A stretch of 64,000 nt of DNA, taken from Sphingobacterium sp. GVS05A (lineage in GTDB: Bacteria > Bacteroidota > Bacteroidia > Sphingobacteriales > Sphingobacteriaceae). The notes beneath the pieces are model-generated. The model ran no database searches and had not been told where the DNA came from. It saw nothing but the letters and a program-made list of their open reading frames with translations. The stretch spans positions 248,001 to 312,000 of the forward strand of contig NZ_JAHXYR010000011.1 in NCBI RefSeq assembly GCF_019969845.1, in the 5' to 3' direction. The position numbers and the translations under genes are program-made. Below, piece by piece: positions 17,601 through 25,638 of this stretch (the stretch's first letter is position 1; every line of letters starts with the position of its first letter).

Positions 17601-18011
17601 TGTTAACGATACTCCAGCGGAGTAAGGTAAGGCTAGAGGCTTATAACCGACATGGCTAAACTTGACGGTTCCCTTGGAAGCTTTTACTGGCATTGAGAAG
17701 GAGCCGTCACTTTTGGAGGATGCTCTCCCCTTTTCATCTTCGATACGAACCGACACCCCATGTATCGGTTTACTATCCAGTACCGAAACTACTGTACCAG
17801 ATACCGTTAAAGGCCCATTGGCCCCGCTGTCCTTGCGGGGCGTCTGAGCCGATAAACTAAACATATGAAATACAGCAATGCATGTCAAAAGCATTGTTGT
17901 ATTCTTTAATGCCTTTGAAAGGCAAATAAAATCATTTAAAATATTAAGAGCCTGTTTACTGACAGCTCCTAACAAATAGGCAATACGCTCCCCGTTGCAA
18001 AATTTTTGCAT
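14649..18011 (-). CDS. SusC/RagA-family TonB-linked outer-membrane protein
   Basis: About 1120 residues from the Met at 18011 (MQKFCNGER); another in-frame ATG is at 18038. The real signal is the hydrophobic TTMLLTCIAVFHMFSLSAQ, so the long basic N-terminus is odd. A carboxypeptidase-regulatory-like domain (VSGTVVSVLDSKPIHGVSVR), a TonB-box region (LEEVEVVSTGYQKIPKERAT), a plug (NINVRGVSTL, VLKDAAAASIWGAQSGNGVI) and a barrel follow. The ERATGSF variant of the box is typical of the SusC subset accompanied by thioredoxin-like proteins. No sigma/anti-sigma pair is adjacent. Confidence 0.93.
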   Translation of the reverse strand: MQKFCNGERIAYLLGAVSKQALNILNDFICLSKALKNTTMLLTCIAVFHMFSLSAQTPRKDSGANGPLTVSGTVVSVLDSKPIHGVSVRIEDEKGRASSKSDGSFSMPVKASKGTVKFSHVGYKPLALPYSAGVSLTVKLIPLENQLEEVEVVSTGYQKIPKERATGSFEFVDNKLLNRKVSTDFVSRLQDVVPGISTTKIYPDNQGNLLNINVRGVSTLRSDPWPLIVIDGVPYENRGADVGKGAFNNINPNDIESITVLKDAAAASIWGAQSGNGVIVVTTKRGKFNGKTQLSFNSNITFKAKPDLYYYPQMSSSDYIDAQQYLFDKGKYNSWFRNRLRNPQPVLWLMYNHKNGDISESAFNDEIDRLKNLDVRDDFLKYIYRTAVNQQYHVQLQSGGEKVNTIFSTGYDKNSNELITSSFNRLNLKSNTQFKPMKNLQLDLGMQYSTIKSEDALLGAGYNRLAKGIQNYPYMQLADDKGKALEVNVGGFNPVFRDTVAGGRLLDWAYRPLDELDDSKETQKINEFFTTLNANYSFDFGLKLNLMYAYQKASTAIDLWRGIGTMGQRDYINSFASWDNRGVTWNVPIGDYKRIFNWDNDTHQSRGSAEYYKKWKDRHELSLFAGLEIRKIQKSVTSSQYHGFDPKTGSFKSVAYGVLFPKLNGISGVSTIEDASEYQLYRNNFRSYFANLGYTYLERYLLSASYRKDASNLFGVKSNDRGQPFWSLGAAWIVSKESFMQHSPFELLKLRATYGYNGNVNNTVSAYPVISIESDAHYITNQNYGMILSPPNPMLRWERIGITNLGLDFALKGNRFSGSVEYYVKNAKDLIAPDRVDPSTGFTTLMINSGNIRTKGWDISFNAIPIQYKYWTWNSNLVFSYARTKVLHSYIENENGKDFIGAAQGSPRTPIDGMDLNSLLAYKWAGLDPLTGDPRAYLNGEVSKDYNAILAMNVHDLEYLGSTVPLYMGSWRNSVRYKALELSWNISYQLGHKFLRNSFDNNLFLNSDIGHKDYALRWQKPGDELATDVPSFNYPANLGSQVYMRSSALVQNAGQIKLRDIQMSVNLPLSSRFKLKNCRVYAYVQNVGTLWRANKYGIDSEYGSNIPDPIMSSLGFSFNL

Positions 18012-18038
18012 GTTAAAAATGTGTTGTGCAAAGGCCAT

Positions 18039-18843
18039 AGCTATGGCTAATGCTGATCCAACAATAAAGAATTAGCTTATCCGAAAAGCGCCGTCAAAAC
18101 GGTTATAAGGCATTGATTAGGAATAATTATGACGCTTCCTACCGGAATTAAAGAAGAACCGACCCATAGCATACTATTGTATTACAATAAAAAGTAATGG
18201 TAAAAAGTTTGGACTCAACGAAAATTTGCTTAATTTTAAGGTGCAAGATTAAAACAAGCTTATTTCATTGGCCATTATTACCTTTTATGCAATCATTTAA
18301 ATGTATAGGTCGGTGACAGGGATATAAAGAGGGAAAATTAAACTGAACCAGGTTCAGGTGTCTTTTCATTTTCAGGAAAGTCTAGACCTCCCCTTTTTAT
18401 TACTCTTTACAGCCTGTTTTTGATTAGGCGCGACTTATTCAGGCGCGCGGAATATGTTCTTTAATTGTGATTTGCGAGAATACCTCGTGATGCGATCTCT
18501 GATCGAATCCGGGTGATGGGTGGTGTTTTTTGTGTTCGTTCTCATAATCGTTTTGGTTTTATTTGAACGACCTAAAATGCAGAAGGCAGGGTTATCTGTC
18601 TCATACCTGAATCCAGGGACTAGCAGCCCTCAAAGCGGTAATCAACAGGCCCTGCCTAAAGACTGCGTAAATATACACAATATCTTTAGACGTGGGTTAA
18701 ACCTGCTGCCTCGCTTTGAATTTAAAATTGCTAGTTTTTGGATTCAGAGGCTCGTTCAACTCACTCTCCACTTAGGTGGAGTTAGTTAACTATTTTATAA
18801 CCAATCCTTGATTGGGTACACAAATATACAAACAAGGTTTAAG
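18039..18843. other. 800-bp intergenic region with hairpins, no clear gene
   Basis: Upstream of the second susC. The features I see are a long stem AGGCAGGG (18584-18591) with CCCTGCCT (18650-18657) enclosing 58 nt, a terminator-like CTCCAC-TTAG-GTGGAG (18766-18781), and CCAATC-CTT-GATTGG at about 18801-18815. An 89-codon plus-strand frame from 18520 covers the hairpins, has poor composition and is probably not a gene. The 5' part should contain the susC promoter but I could not place it. Confidence 0.5.
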
Positions 18844-18863
18844 ACGACCAAATATTTGGTCGT
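18844..18863. promoter_or_regulatory. 20-bp perfect palindrome, operator candidate
   Basis: ACGACCAAATATTTGGTCGT is self-complementary over its whole length and ends 13 bp before the ATG of the XRE-type gene. Its position over the start region suggests autorepression. Confidence 0.65.
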
Positions 18864-18876
18864 ATAATTTATTTAT

Positions 18877-19278
18877 ATGATTGAGATTTATCAAACAAAA
18901 GCTATATTTCGAATAGAGTATGAATTGATTTGCAATATCAAAATTCTGCGTGATAAAAAAGGCTGGTCACAAGAAGAGTTAAGTGAAAAAATGGGCTTTG
19001 CTGTAAAATTTGTGGGTAAATGCGAATCGCTCGACCAACCTGAAAAGTATAACCTTCGCCATATGGGAATATTAAAGAAAATATTTCGTTTGAAAAGCTT
19101 GGATGATTTTTTCCCCAATGGAATTCCTGAAGATGAGCAAATTGTAATCCAATATAAAAAAGTACCGAAGAAAAAAGCTGATGGAACAGACTCAAAATTG
19201 ATGGAAAATGTAGTCGTTGAGATTGTAGTTGTTGATGCGGAGACTAAAGCGGAAGGAAATAAACAGAGTAAGAAATAA
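18877..19278 (+). CDS. XRE/HTH-type regulator
   Basis: The protein has 133 residues. A helix-turn-helix of the Cro/C1 type covers about 22-75 (IKILRDKKGWSQEELSEKMG, FAVKFVGKCES). A basic tail (KKVPKKKADG) and an acidic, valine-rich strand segment (ENVVVEIVVVDAE) follow. A perfect palindrome lies immediately upstream. The next gene is a small membrane protein 7 bp downstream, so the pair may be an operon. Controller-type roles are possible, but no restriction enzyme is present. Confidence 0.75.
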   Translation: MIEIYQTKAIFRIEYELICNIKILRDKKGWSQEELSEKMGFAVKFVGKCESLDQPEKYNLRHMGILKKIFRLKSLDDFFPNGIPEDEQIVIQYKKVPKKKADGTDSKLMENVVVEIVVVDAETKAEGNKQSKK

Positions 19279-19285
19279 TAATTAC

Positions 19286-19621
19286 ATGTCCATAATCGCA
19301 GAAAGACAGTATTTAAAAAAATCTATAAGAATATTTAGATTCTATACTATTGCATCATTAATCTTAATTCTACTCGTTATGCTTTTGTCGCCTTTACGGC
19401 AGAATTATTTAATACTGATATCGGCAATAACACTATTACCTGTATTAATTCCGTTAATATTGGCTCCAATGGGTTTGTATTACAGCTGGAGAAGCTATCA
19501 AGCCAAAGAAGAGCCAAGGAAAAAACAGATAATGTTCTTTATGGGACATCTGTTCTTTTGTACGTTGATAATATTATTTGTCATGGCCATAATTAAGGAT
19601 GTATTTTCCCTTAATTGGTAA
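19286..19621 (+). CDS. Small membrane protein
   Basis: The protein has 111 residues from MSIIAERQYL; the open frame extends into the previous gene, but this ATG follows its stop by 7 bp. Three hydrophobic segments (FYTIASLILILLVMLL; YLILISAITLLPVLIPLIL; IMFFMGHLFFCTLIILFVMA) with a positively charged loop. No family was recognised. It is probably cotranscribed with the XRE regulator. Confidence 0.65.
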   Translation: MSIIAERQYLKKSIRIFRFYTIASLILILLVMLLSPLRQNYLILISAITLLPVLIPLILAPMGLYYSWRSYQAKEEPRKKQIMFFMGHLFFCTLIILFVMAIIKDVFSLNW

Positions 19622-19681
19622 AAGATTGATTTTTATATTGATTGACATTGCTAATCCTAATTTAAAAAAAATAAGAACACG

Positions 19682-19969
19682 ATGATTTTAGAAGTGGCTA
19701 TTTTAAATGTAAAACTTGGTAGAGCGGAAAAGTTTGAAAATGATTTTCAAATAGCTAGCCAATATATTTCATCCATCGACGGATATATAAAACACTCCCT
19801 AAAGAAATGTATAGAGGTAGACAACCAATACATTTTATTGGTGCAATGGGTTTCTGTCGAAGCACATGAAGTTGGATTCCGACAGTCACCGCAATACCAG
19901 AAATGGAAAACACTACTACACAACTATTATGATCCTTTTCCGCAGGTTTTGCATTATGAAGAAATATGA
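19682..19969 (+). CDS. ABM-domain monooxygenase-like protein
   Basis: The protein has 95 residues, the usual size of single antibiotic-biosynthesis-monooxygenase domains (dimeric ferredoxin-like fold). The pattern ILEVAILNVKLGRAEKFEND, YILLVQWVSVEAHEVGFRQS and WKTLLHNYYDPFPQVLHYEE fits. Such proteins oxidise small aromatics, degrade haem or have no catalytic role. No neighbouring pathway identifies the substrate. Confidence 0.8.
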   Translation: MILEVAILNVKLGRAEKFENDFQIASQYISSIDGYIKHSLKKCIEVDNQYILLVQWVSVEAHEVGFRQSPQYQKWKTLLHNYYDPFPQVLHYEEI

Positions 19970-20055
19970 AATAGGCTATTATGTAACCTTAGATTCAGGA
20001 GCTAAAAATCAATACCGAGGAATAGATTACGTCCCGCTTACCGAACAACTTGATT

Positions 20056-20673
20056 ATGAAATATTTATTGATACTTTTAAATCTTTGTACCTTCTTATCA
20101 TCTGCCTATTGCCAAGATACGCCTCCTATTGCGGTGTCTCCCATAGTTGATTTAGATATACCGATCAATCAAAAAATTGTCAATACTGTAGACAGCTTTT
20201 TAAGGGTCAGGGATGACTATACCAATATTAACAGGTATAAATTCTGTGAAAAATCTGACTTTGACCGATTTGGAAGTCCGTTTTCTTTCTTGCAGAATAT
20301 GGAGAATAACAATAGCGGTCAGCGTGTTTTCAATCCTTGCGTAATGGAGATTATACCGTGGGTTCCCCAGAAGCAATACATTGTCAAGATCAGTTTTATA
20401 TCATCCAGCAAACCTCTTCTAAAAGCTATTGTCAATGTAATAGCAAAATACGACAACGATACAGTCAAAATTTCATCTTATCTACATTTTATTGAGCAGA
20501 CATGGCAAAGGAAAGAGAAAGAAGAAATTACTTACTATATAAGTCGCAATAGATTAAAAAACGTTGATAAAGACATTAATACACAGATAAAGTTTAATAA
20601 AAAAATGTCTCAATATTTTGATATCCCAAGGATCCCATTAACATACTATTCTGCATCTGTTTATCATTACTGA
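20056..20673 (+). pseudogene. Secreted protein, 3' end replaced
   Basis: About 205 residues from MKYLLILLNL (a TTG two codons earlier is the formal open-frame start). A signal peptide (FLSSAYC) is followed by an unidentified soluble domain. The last residues (SASVYHY) run into DNA whose other strand encodes the S8 protease, and both proteins end in each other's sequence, an 80-bp tail-to-tail overlap. I read this as a fusion point near 20655-20670, so the native C-terminus is probably missing. Confidence 0.5.
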
Positions 20674-22105
20674 GATGGGTATCCGTATCTGGTCGATAGT
20701 TGTCAGCTAATGCTCCTACCGAAATATGATTCATGCTTTCGGCAGGCATGCATATATTTGTAAATTCACATGAATGCAGATCAGATGAAATCCCTGGATT
20801 ATAAAAGTGATTTGGATAGTTATGCAAATCCTGACGATCACCTTGCATGGCAACTATATCATCATAGTTCATATTTCCTGCTGCGATAAATATCAAAATA
20901 TCTTCTTCATAGGCAAGTTTGTCCAATAAATAAGCGAACAACGAAGGTGATTCGTTGTATGCTTTACCCGGCCCACACACAGAAAGATTGAATAATTTAA
21001 TTCCTCGCTCACGATGCGCACTACGTATAGCTTCAACTATCTTTATAACATCTAGATAACCATCTACCCGTTCTAATATTTTAATGGAATATATTCTGGT
21101 ATCCGCTATAAGCTCTTGTTCGGTTGAGAAAAATCGGGCGCCCACAGCAGCAAGACTAGCGACAACTGTACCATGTTGGTGAACAGCATCCAATGCGTTC
21201 TGTGTATTAGTTATATCGGATCCTCCAACGATAATATCTCTAAGCGGATCTATGGGTCTTATTCCATTATCCAGCACTCCAACAATTGTTTCCTGGTGGC
21301 CATCGTTTCGAATTCTTAAATCCCAAGTTAATTGTGCTTCATTATATCGATCAGGTCTTATCACTCTATTACGTAGAGAATGCGCTTGAGCTAGTATATC
21401 AAACTCCTTTGCGAGTTCCACCACTACATCTCTGTTAGCTCCTTTTAGCTGAATCATTTTATCGTAAGGGTCCACATCAAATGAATCAATATCGCCTAAT
21501 AGTACTAGGGTATCAAGTTTATTGTTTAATTGCTGACGCTGCAATTGATAACTAGCATCAACATACTGGTTATTATTGATAAATTGAAAGACAAGATCTC
21601 TTGTACAATGATTACGGATATCATCCTCAGTATGATATTTTACATCAAATAAGGTTGTCATTATTGCATATGCCGTACCTTGAGGAGGAGTGCGATTTTC
21701 GCTTAAGATGTATTGGTTAAGCAAGGTGTCAAACCGCTGGAATTTTACTCTATCAACAATGGCAAACAATACAGTTCTGTTGAAATCTTTTTGGAATACA
21801 GGACTCAACCCAAATTCTCTTAGAAATCGAGTACGTGTTTTAAACTTGGAACCATCACTAAAAGGTATTAAAAAACGTATTTCTACTATCTCAATATTAG
21901 AGGTGACAATTGTTTTTTGATTTAAGCGATCAACCCTATCTTGCTTTAGCTTAATAAATGATGCATTAAGCTTTGCTTTATGCGCTCTATATACCTCTGG
22001 ATCTTTCGCTTGTATTTCAGTATCCGATACATACCGAGATTTGTTGAATCTATTTGCGTATCCAAAAGGATTTCTCAAATAAAGATGTGGTAATTTAGCA
22101 CTCAT
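20594..22105 (-). pseudogene. S8 (subtilisin-like) protease lacking the catalytic Ser region
   Basis: The reading frame has 503 codons. The N-terminal 270 residues (HLYLRNPFGYANRF start) are a helical/beta extension. The S8 domain shows catalytic Asp279 (VGVLDNGIRPIDP), His311 (HQHGTVVASLAA) and the oxyanion Asn411 (FIAAGN). The sequence is normal to about 479 (HISVGALADNY ...), then ends within 24 residues in translation of the opposite gene, without the GTSxAxP serine motif. It is therefore inactive as it stands. Relatives of this long-N-terminus type often sit with an AAA ATPase in defence loci; none is present here. Confidence 0.75.
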
Positions 22106-22314
22106 AAGATAAATAATAATTGGTTTTTAAAAATAATTGTCGAGAGTAAAAATGCAACTGTTTCTTGTAGCTGGTAGATTGCCCTTTCAAGAAATCTACA
22201 TAGCTCGCCCCTTTCGCTAAAGATATTGGTGCCGATGACAACATTGGCTGCTATTGGATCTTTATATCGTGAAATCTCCCTCCCTTCGATGGAATTGGTC
22301 GTGGTTACTATCAT
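22102..22314 (-). pseudogene. ybjQ-like 5' fragment
   Basis: The first 37 codons (MIVTTTNSIEGREISRYKD, PIAANVVIGTNIF) are nearly identical to the full ybjQ-like gene at 23778-24158. The frame then departs and ends overlapping the S8 start. With its upstream DNA it forms copy A of a repeated unit. Confidence 0.75.
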
Positions 22315-22480
22315 GGCATGCTACTTTTCAATCGGGCAAGGTTAATACCCAAGCCTAATATACATTATTTATGCTGAATTAATATATTTACAGATATTAA
22401 CTTTCAAGATTATTACAAACTATTAAGGCTAAGGTATGGGTTTGAAAATAGGATTAGTTACGGGAAACAGTAGTTGATAT
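22164..22480. repeat. ybjQ-unit repeat, copy A
   Basis: Direct repeat of 24016-24323: the 5' part of ybjQ and about 165 bp of its upstream region (contains AATCGGGCAAGGTTAATACC and ACTTTCAAGATTATTACAAA). Nearly identical over the start codon and upstream; it decays towards both ends. Confidence 0.75.
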
Positions 22481-22489
22481 AACAATACA

Positions 22490-22576
22490 TTAAAGATTCC
22501 AAGTTGGTAAGTTCGTGATCAACGCATTTATTTCATGCAAATTTCTTTTTATGTCATTAATATCTATATTTTTCAT
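22490..22576 (-). CDS. 28-codon ORF with good ribosome site
   Basis: TTGAGGAGACTTTAATATG gives a clear Shine-Dalgarno sequence; the product is MKNIDINDIKRNLHEINALI followed by TNLPTWNL. It lies between the AlbA_2 gene and repeat copy A. It is either a very small protein or the preserved 5' end of a lost gene. Confidence 0.35.
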   Translation of the reverse strand: MKNIDINDIKRNLHEINALITNLPTWNL

Positions 22577-22755
22577 ATTAAAGTCTCCTCAATTCTTATA
22601 CTCAATTTTCCGCTGAAACATCTTTTTTCTAAAGAAAAGGGGCATATATTTATTCTTCAAGGACACTTTCCTTCGCCCAAGATTTGGCATTTATTCGTGG
22701 TTAAACGGCTTCATGCAACTTAAATGTGTAAAATAACCCATAGCATCCCATTTTT

Positions 22756-23751
22756 TTAATGGCCTAAGATTTCCTGGAACTGCGTAAACATATCAATACC
22801 TTTTTCCGCCTGTCTTTCATGGAAACTTTTACTTTCGTAATAATTTCCCCCTATATATCTTTCGAAATTAAAGGTACCAATTTCTATTTCTGTAAGATCA
22901 ATATTATAAGAGCTTGATTTCGATGGAGCCAGATCTCCACCCCAAATCAATCCAACTGTAAATTTATTATCCATAGCGGCCAAGTCATTTATATTTAGCT
23001 TTAAAGAAAACTGTCTCCTTAACGGTTTCCCGAAATGTAGTTGCTCAAACAAACTACTATCAAATCTTGAAGAATCATCTCTAAATAATCCTCCACTATT
23101 AATTACATTGTACCTAAGATTTTTTTCAGAGATTAATGGAGAAAGATTGAATATCAATGTATCAAAATTCAAAATGTAATACTTTCCATTATATGAAATA
23201 TTATTAAAGCGAATCCCTCCTACTACATTTGGAAATTTCACTGATTTAAATAATGCGTCAACCAAATAGTGAGGAGCTGGTTTCGACTGCCCGTCCAGCC
23301 TTATATAATACGAATTGTTCCATTGATGAGGCTTGTTTTCACTTTCAGCTACTTCAATTATATAGATACATTCGGTTTCAGAAAGATTGATTGGCTTAAT
23401 TGAAATACCTGTAGGCATATAAGATACCTTTTGGATAATCTTATTAATCAACAGATCCTTGTCAGCTTTAAAACAAGGGGTTAAATCGCCTTGACAAATT
23501 AATTTGCCATTGTTTTTTTTCATTTGCGGCGCGCCCCAAATTATTACTCCTCCAGTAGAATTGAGAAACGATGAGGCTACTTTGGTGATATTTGATTCTA
23601 GCACATCCATAAATTCTTTTTTTGCTACTTGACCGCTTTTAAATTCTAGATTATCAGTTTCTTCCCGATCTTCCAAAAAATACTCTTTGATATCCTCAAT
23701 AACTAATTCAACGAGAGGCTTTCCGAAAATTTCATTACATAAATTGCTCAT
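22756..23751 (-). CDS. AlbA_2/Schlafen-type ATP-binding protein
   Basis: The protein has 331 residues. The AlbA_2 domain covers about 15-165: LEFKSGQ (about 36), then the Gly-rich STGGVIIWG loop, YIIEV and SYYIRLDGQSKPAPHYLVDA. The C-terminal 160 residues are beta-rich and unassigned. AlbA_2 proteins are nucleotide-binding and include Schlafen-like nucleases and many phage-defence components. It lies 26 bp downstream of an intact ybjQ-like gene on the same strand, so the two probably form a two-gene unit. Defence is inferred. Confidence 0.8.
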   Translation of the reverse strand: MSNLCNEIFGKPLVELVIEDIKEYFLEDREETDNLEFKSGQVAKKEFMDVLESNITKVASSFLNSTGGVIIWGAPQMKKNNGKLICQGDLTPCFKADKDLLINKIIQKVSYMPTGISIKPINLSETECIYIIEVAESENKPHQWNNSYYIRLDGQSKPAPHYLVDALFKSVKFPNVVGGIRFNNISYNGKYYILNFDTLIFNLSPLISEKNLRYNVINSGGLFRDDSSRFDSSLFEQLHFGKPLRRQFSLKLNINDLAAMDNKFTVGLIWGGDLAPSKSSSYNIDLTEIEIGTFNFERYIGGNYYESKSFHERQAEKGIDMFTQFQEILGH

Positions 23752-23777
23752 AAAATCTATTTTTAATACTCGATCTG

Positions 23778-24158
23778 TTAGATCAGTTCACCATCAAGTA
23801 CGTCATCCCGTTTTTCTATAGGAGCGCGAATCGGTCCCTTAAGGTGTATCGATGTACCCACTGCGGTAATCATAAACATCTGGCTCCCCTTTCCTGAAAT
23901 TTCGTCGATATCTACACTAAGCCCAATAATAGCATCAGCACGGATTGCCTGCGCACGTTGCTTGAGAGTTTCGGTAACACGCTTGTACATTTCCTGCATC
24001 TTATTCTCATAACTGGTAGAGCGACCTCCAAAAAAATCTACATAGCTCGCTCCTATATCGCTAAAGATATTGGTGCCGATGACTACATTGGCAGCTATTG
24101 GATCATTATATCGTGAAATCTCCCTCCCTTCGATGGAATTGGTCGTGGTTACTATCAT
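23778..24158 (-). CDS. YbjQ/UPF0145-family protein
   Basis: The protein has 126 residues, slightly longer than the usual ~105. The family core is visible: VIGTNIF, FFGGRSTSYENKMQEMYKRV, QRAQAIRADAIIGLSVDIDE and MFMITAVGTSI. YbjQ proteins form pentamers; their function is not established. This is the only intact copy; fragments of the same gene occur at 22102-22314, 40187-40375 and 40975-41160. Confidence 0.9.
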   Translation of the reverse strand: MIVTTTNSIEGREISRYNDPIAANVVIGTNIFSDIGASYVDFFGGRSTSYENKMQEMYKRVTETLKQRAQAIRADAIIGLSVDIDEISGKGSQMFMITAVGTSIHLKGPIRAPIEKRDDVLDGELI

Positions 24159-24323
24159 GGCATGCTACTTTTCAATCGGGCAAGGTTAATGCCCAAGCCT
24201 AATATACATTATTTATTCTGAATTAATATGTTTACAGCTATTAACTTTCAAGATTATTACAAACTGTAAGGCTAAGGTATGGGTTTGAAAGAATAGCTGG
24301 TTACGGGAAACCGTAGCTGATTT
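24016..24323. repeat. ybjQ-unit repeat, copy B
   Basis: Partner of copy A at 22164-22480, in the same orientation, attached to the intact ybjQ gene. The two copies bracket the AlbA_2 gene and the 28-codon ORF. Confidence 0.75.
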
Positions 24324-24359
24324 ATTCAGCGGTTTTAAGAAGGCAATAAAATAAAAAAA

Positions 24360-24386
24360 GCCCCCCTTATAACCGTTAAGGGAGGC
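24360..24386 (-). terminator. Intrinsic terminator, minus strand
   Basis: GCCTCCCTTA pairs with TAAGGGGGGC on the minus strand (one mismatch, 7-nt loop) and is followed by CTTTTTTTATTTT. It would end transcription from the 25531-24843 pair about 460 bp downstream. Confidence 0.7.
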
Positions 24387-24596
24387 AATTTTGGCTAGAT
24401 GTTAACCGGCTTTGGCATTCATCTACTGTAAAGATCGCGAGATTAGTTGAGATAATTGTTGTTCATTTCTTAAAAAATGTTGTTCAAAAATTATATCCTA
24501 ATAATAATTAATTCCAAAAGGCTATTTCACTTCATCAAATATTATCATCATTTTCACGATCACTCCATATCAACCTACTCTTCGATATGACAACCG

Positions 24597-24733
24597 TCAT
24601 TTATCAAAAAGCTCTTCCATGATCATCCACACCTGATCCGTCAATGTAAAATATTTTTGGTGCTTAGATCATCTATAGTCAAAAATCCGATAATAGAAAA
24701 CTTATTGACAGCTAGTACTCCGTGATCAACAGC
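24597..24733 (-). pseudogene. Frameshifted gene remnant
   Basis: Two minus-strand frames join to give AVDHGVLAVNKFSIIGFLTI, DDLSTKN, then after a frameshift KYFTLTDQVWMIMEELFDK and a stop. No start codon and no recognised family. The rest of the 24.32-24.84 kb gap shows only terminators. Confidence 0.4.
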
Positions 24734-24811
24734 TTGAAATACTTTTTTTTAAAACCAAACAGGATTCGATATTGTATTAATAGTACTTTTCAAAAATAGG
24801 TTGTAATTAGG

Positions 24812-24840
24812 AACCTTGAGATCCTCCCAGACTCAAGGTT
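24812..24840 (+). terminator. Hairpin with T run (plus strand)
   Basis: AACCTTGAG / CTCAAGGTT, 9-bp stem, followed on the plus strand by TTTTATT. It lies directly beyond the stop of the minus-strand 74-aa gene. Confidence 0.6.
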
Positions 24841-24842
24841 TT

Positions 24843-25067
24843 TTATTCCTCATAGCCCAACTCATCAAGGATAATAACAAGTTCATCGGTTGTCAACCAG
24901 CTCGTATTGTTACATAGCATTACCCATTTGCCATTGCGAAAATCTACATCCATTATAAAAAACCGATCAATCATAATTTGCAAGGTTCCACCGCTATGCA
25001 AAACAGAAACCTCCACCACTTGCTTCTGACCACACACGTCACATTCGAACTTTATATTCTTTTTCAT
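24843..25067 (-). CDS. Hypothetical small protein with CxxC
   Basis: The protein has 74 residues. It starts with FECDVCGQKQ, half of a zinc knuckle, and ends with a helix (TTDELVIILDELGYEE). The start ATGA overlaps the stop of the preceding gene, so the two are translationally coupled. Family not recognised. Confidence 0.65.
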   Translation of the reverse strand: MKKNIKFECDVCGQKQVVEVSVLHSGGTLQIMIDRFFIMDVDFRNGKWVMLCNNTSWLTTDELVIILDELGYEE

Positions 25068-25531
25068 CGATTATCATCCTTTATCCACTTTAATTCCCCA
25101 CGTTGTATCATGGCTATATATTTTTGCACGTGATCATCGGTCAATAAGCCATTGTCTTCAAGGTGGTAATTGAACTGCTTAGTGAAGGTGTCATATTGAA
25201 TACTTCCTACATAAGCATTATTGAGATAAATATGCCAAAGGCTGTATTTCTTGGCCCGAACTTCCACTATCTGACGTTTTCCATGATGATAAAACAACTC
25301 AGGCAAATCCGTATCAAAGCGAAGTATAAGGGCGTCAATGCACGCTTCCTTGATGTCATCGGCAAGTACACCGAATGCCAGTTCCCACACTCCCTGAGAT
25401 TTCCTGAAAACATAATAAGCAAGACCATTTTTGTTGTAAAGACGATAATCTTTCATGCCCATGCTTTTATCATGCACGGTGATTTGAGCGTACATTACCC
25501 GATTTCGGCAAAAGATTTCTAGCGGTTTCAT
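25064..25531 (-). CDS. Hypothetical protein, coupled to 24843
   Basis: The protein has 155 residues, alpha/beta, no signal peptide or membrane segment. Visible blocks are YNKNGLAYYVFRKSQGVWEL and KYSLWHIYLNNAYVGSIQYD, with a C-terminal TDDHVQKYIAMIQRGELKWI. I do not recognise it. Its 4-bp overlap with the CxxC protein suggests a functional pair, possibly toxin/immunity-like, but that is speculation. Confidence 0.65.
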   Translation of the reverse strand: MKPLEIFCRNRVMYAQITVHDKSMGMKDYRLYNKNGLAYYVFRKSQGVWELAFGVLADDIKEACIDALILRFDTDLPELFYHHGKRQIVEVRAKKYSLWHIYLNNAYVGSIQYDTFTKQFNYHLEDNGLLTDDHVQKYIAMIQRGELKWIKDDNR

Positions 25532-25638
25532 TTCACAATATTACTAATAATATTAGCATTACTGATTACAAAAACGGCGATCCCTCTTGATTTACTTTAA
25601 AAACATTGGATAATTGGATATAAATAATCTTATTTTAA

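Noticed and set aside
18520..18789. 89-codon plus-strand frame upstream of the XRE gene
   Set aside because: It covers two hairpins, has a low-complexity hydrophobic start and no recognisable domain; more likely non-coding.
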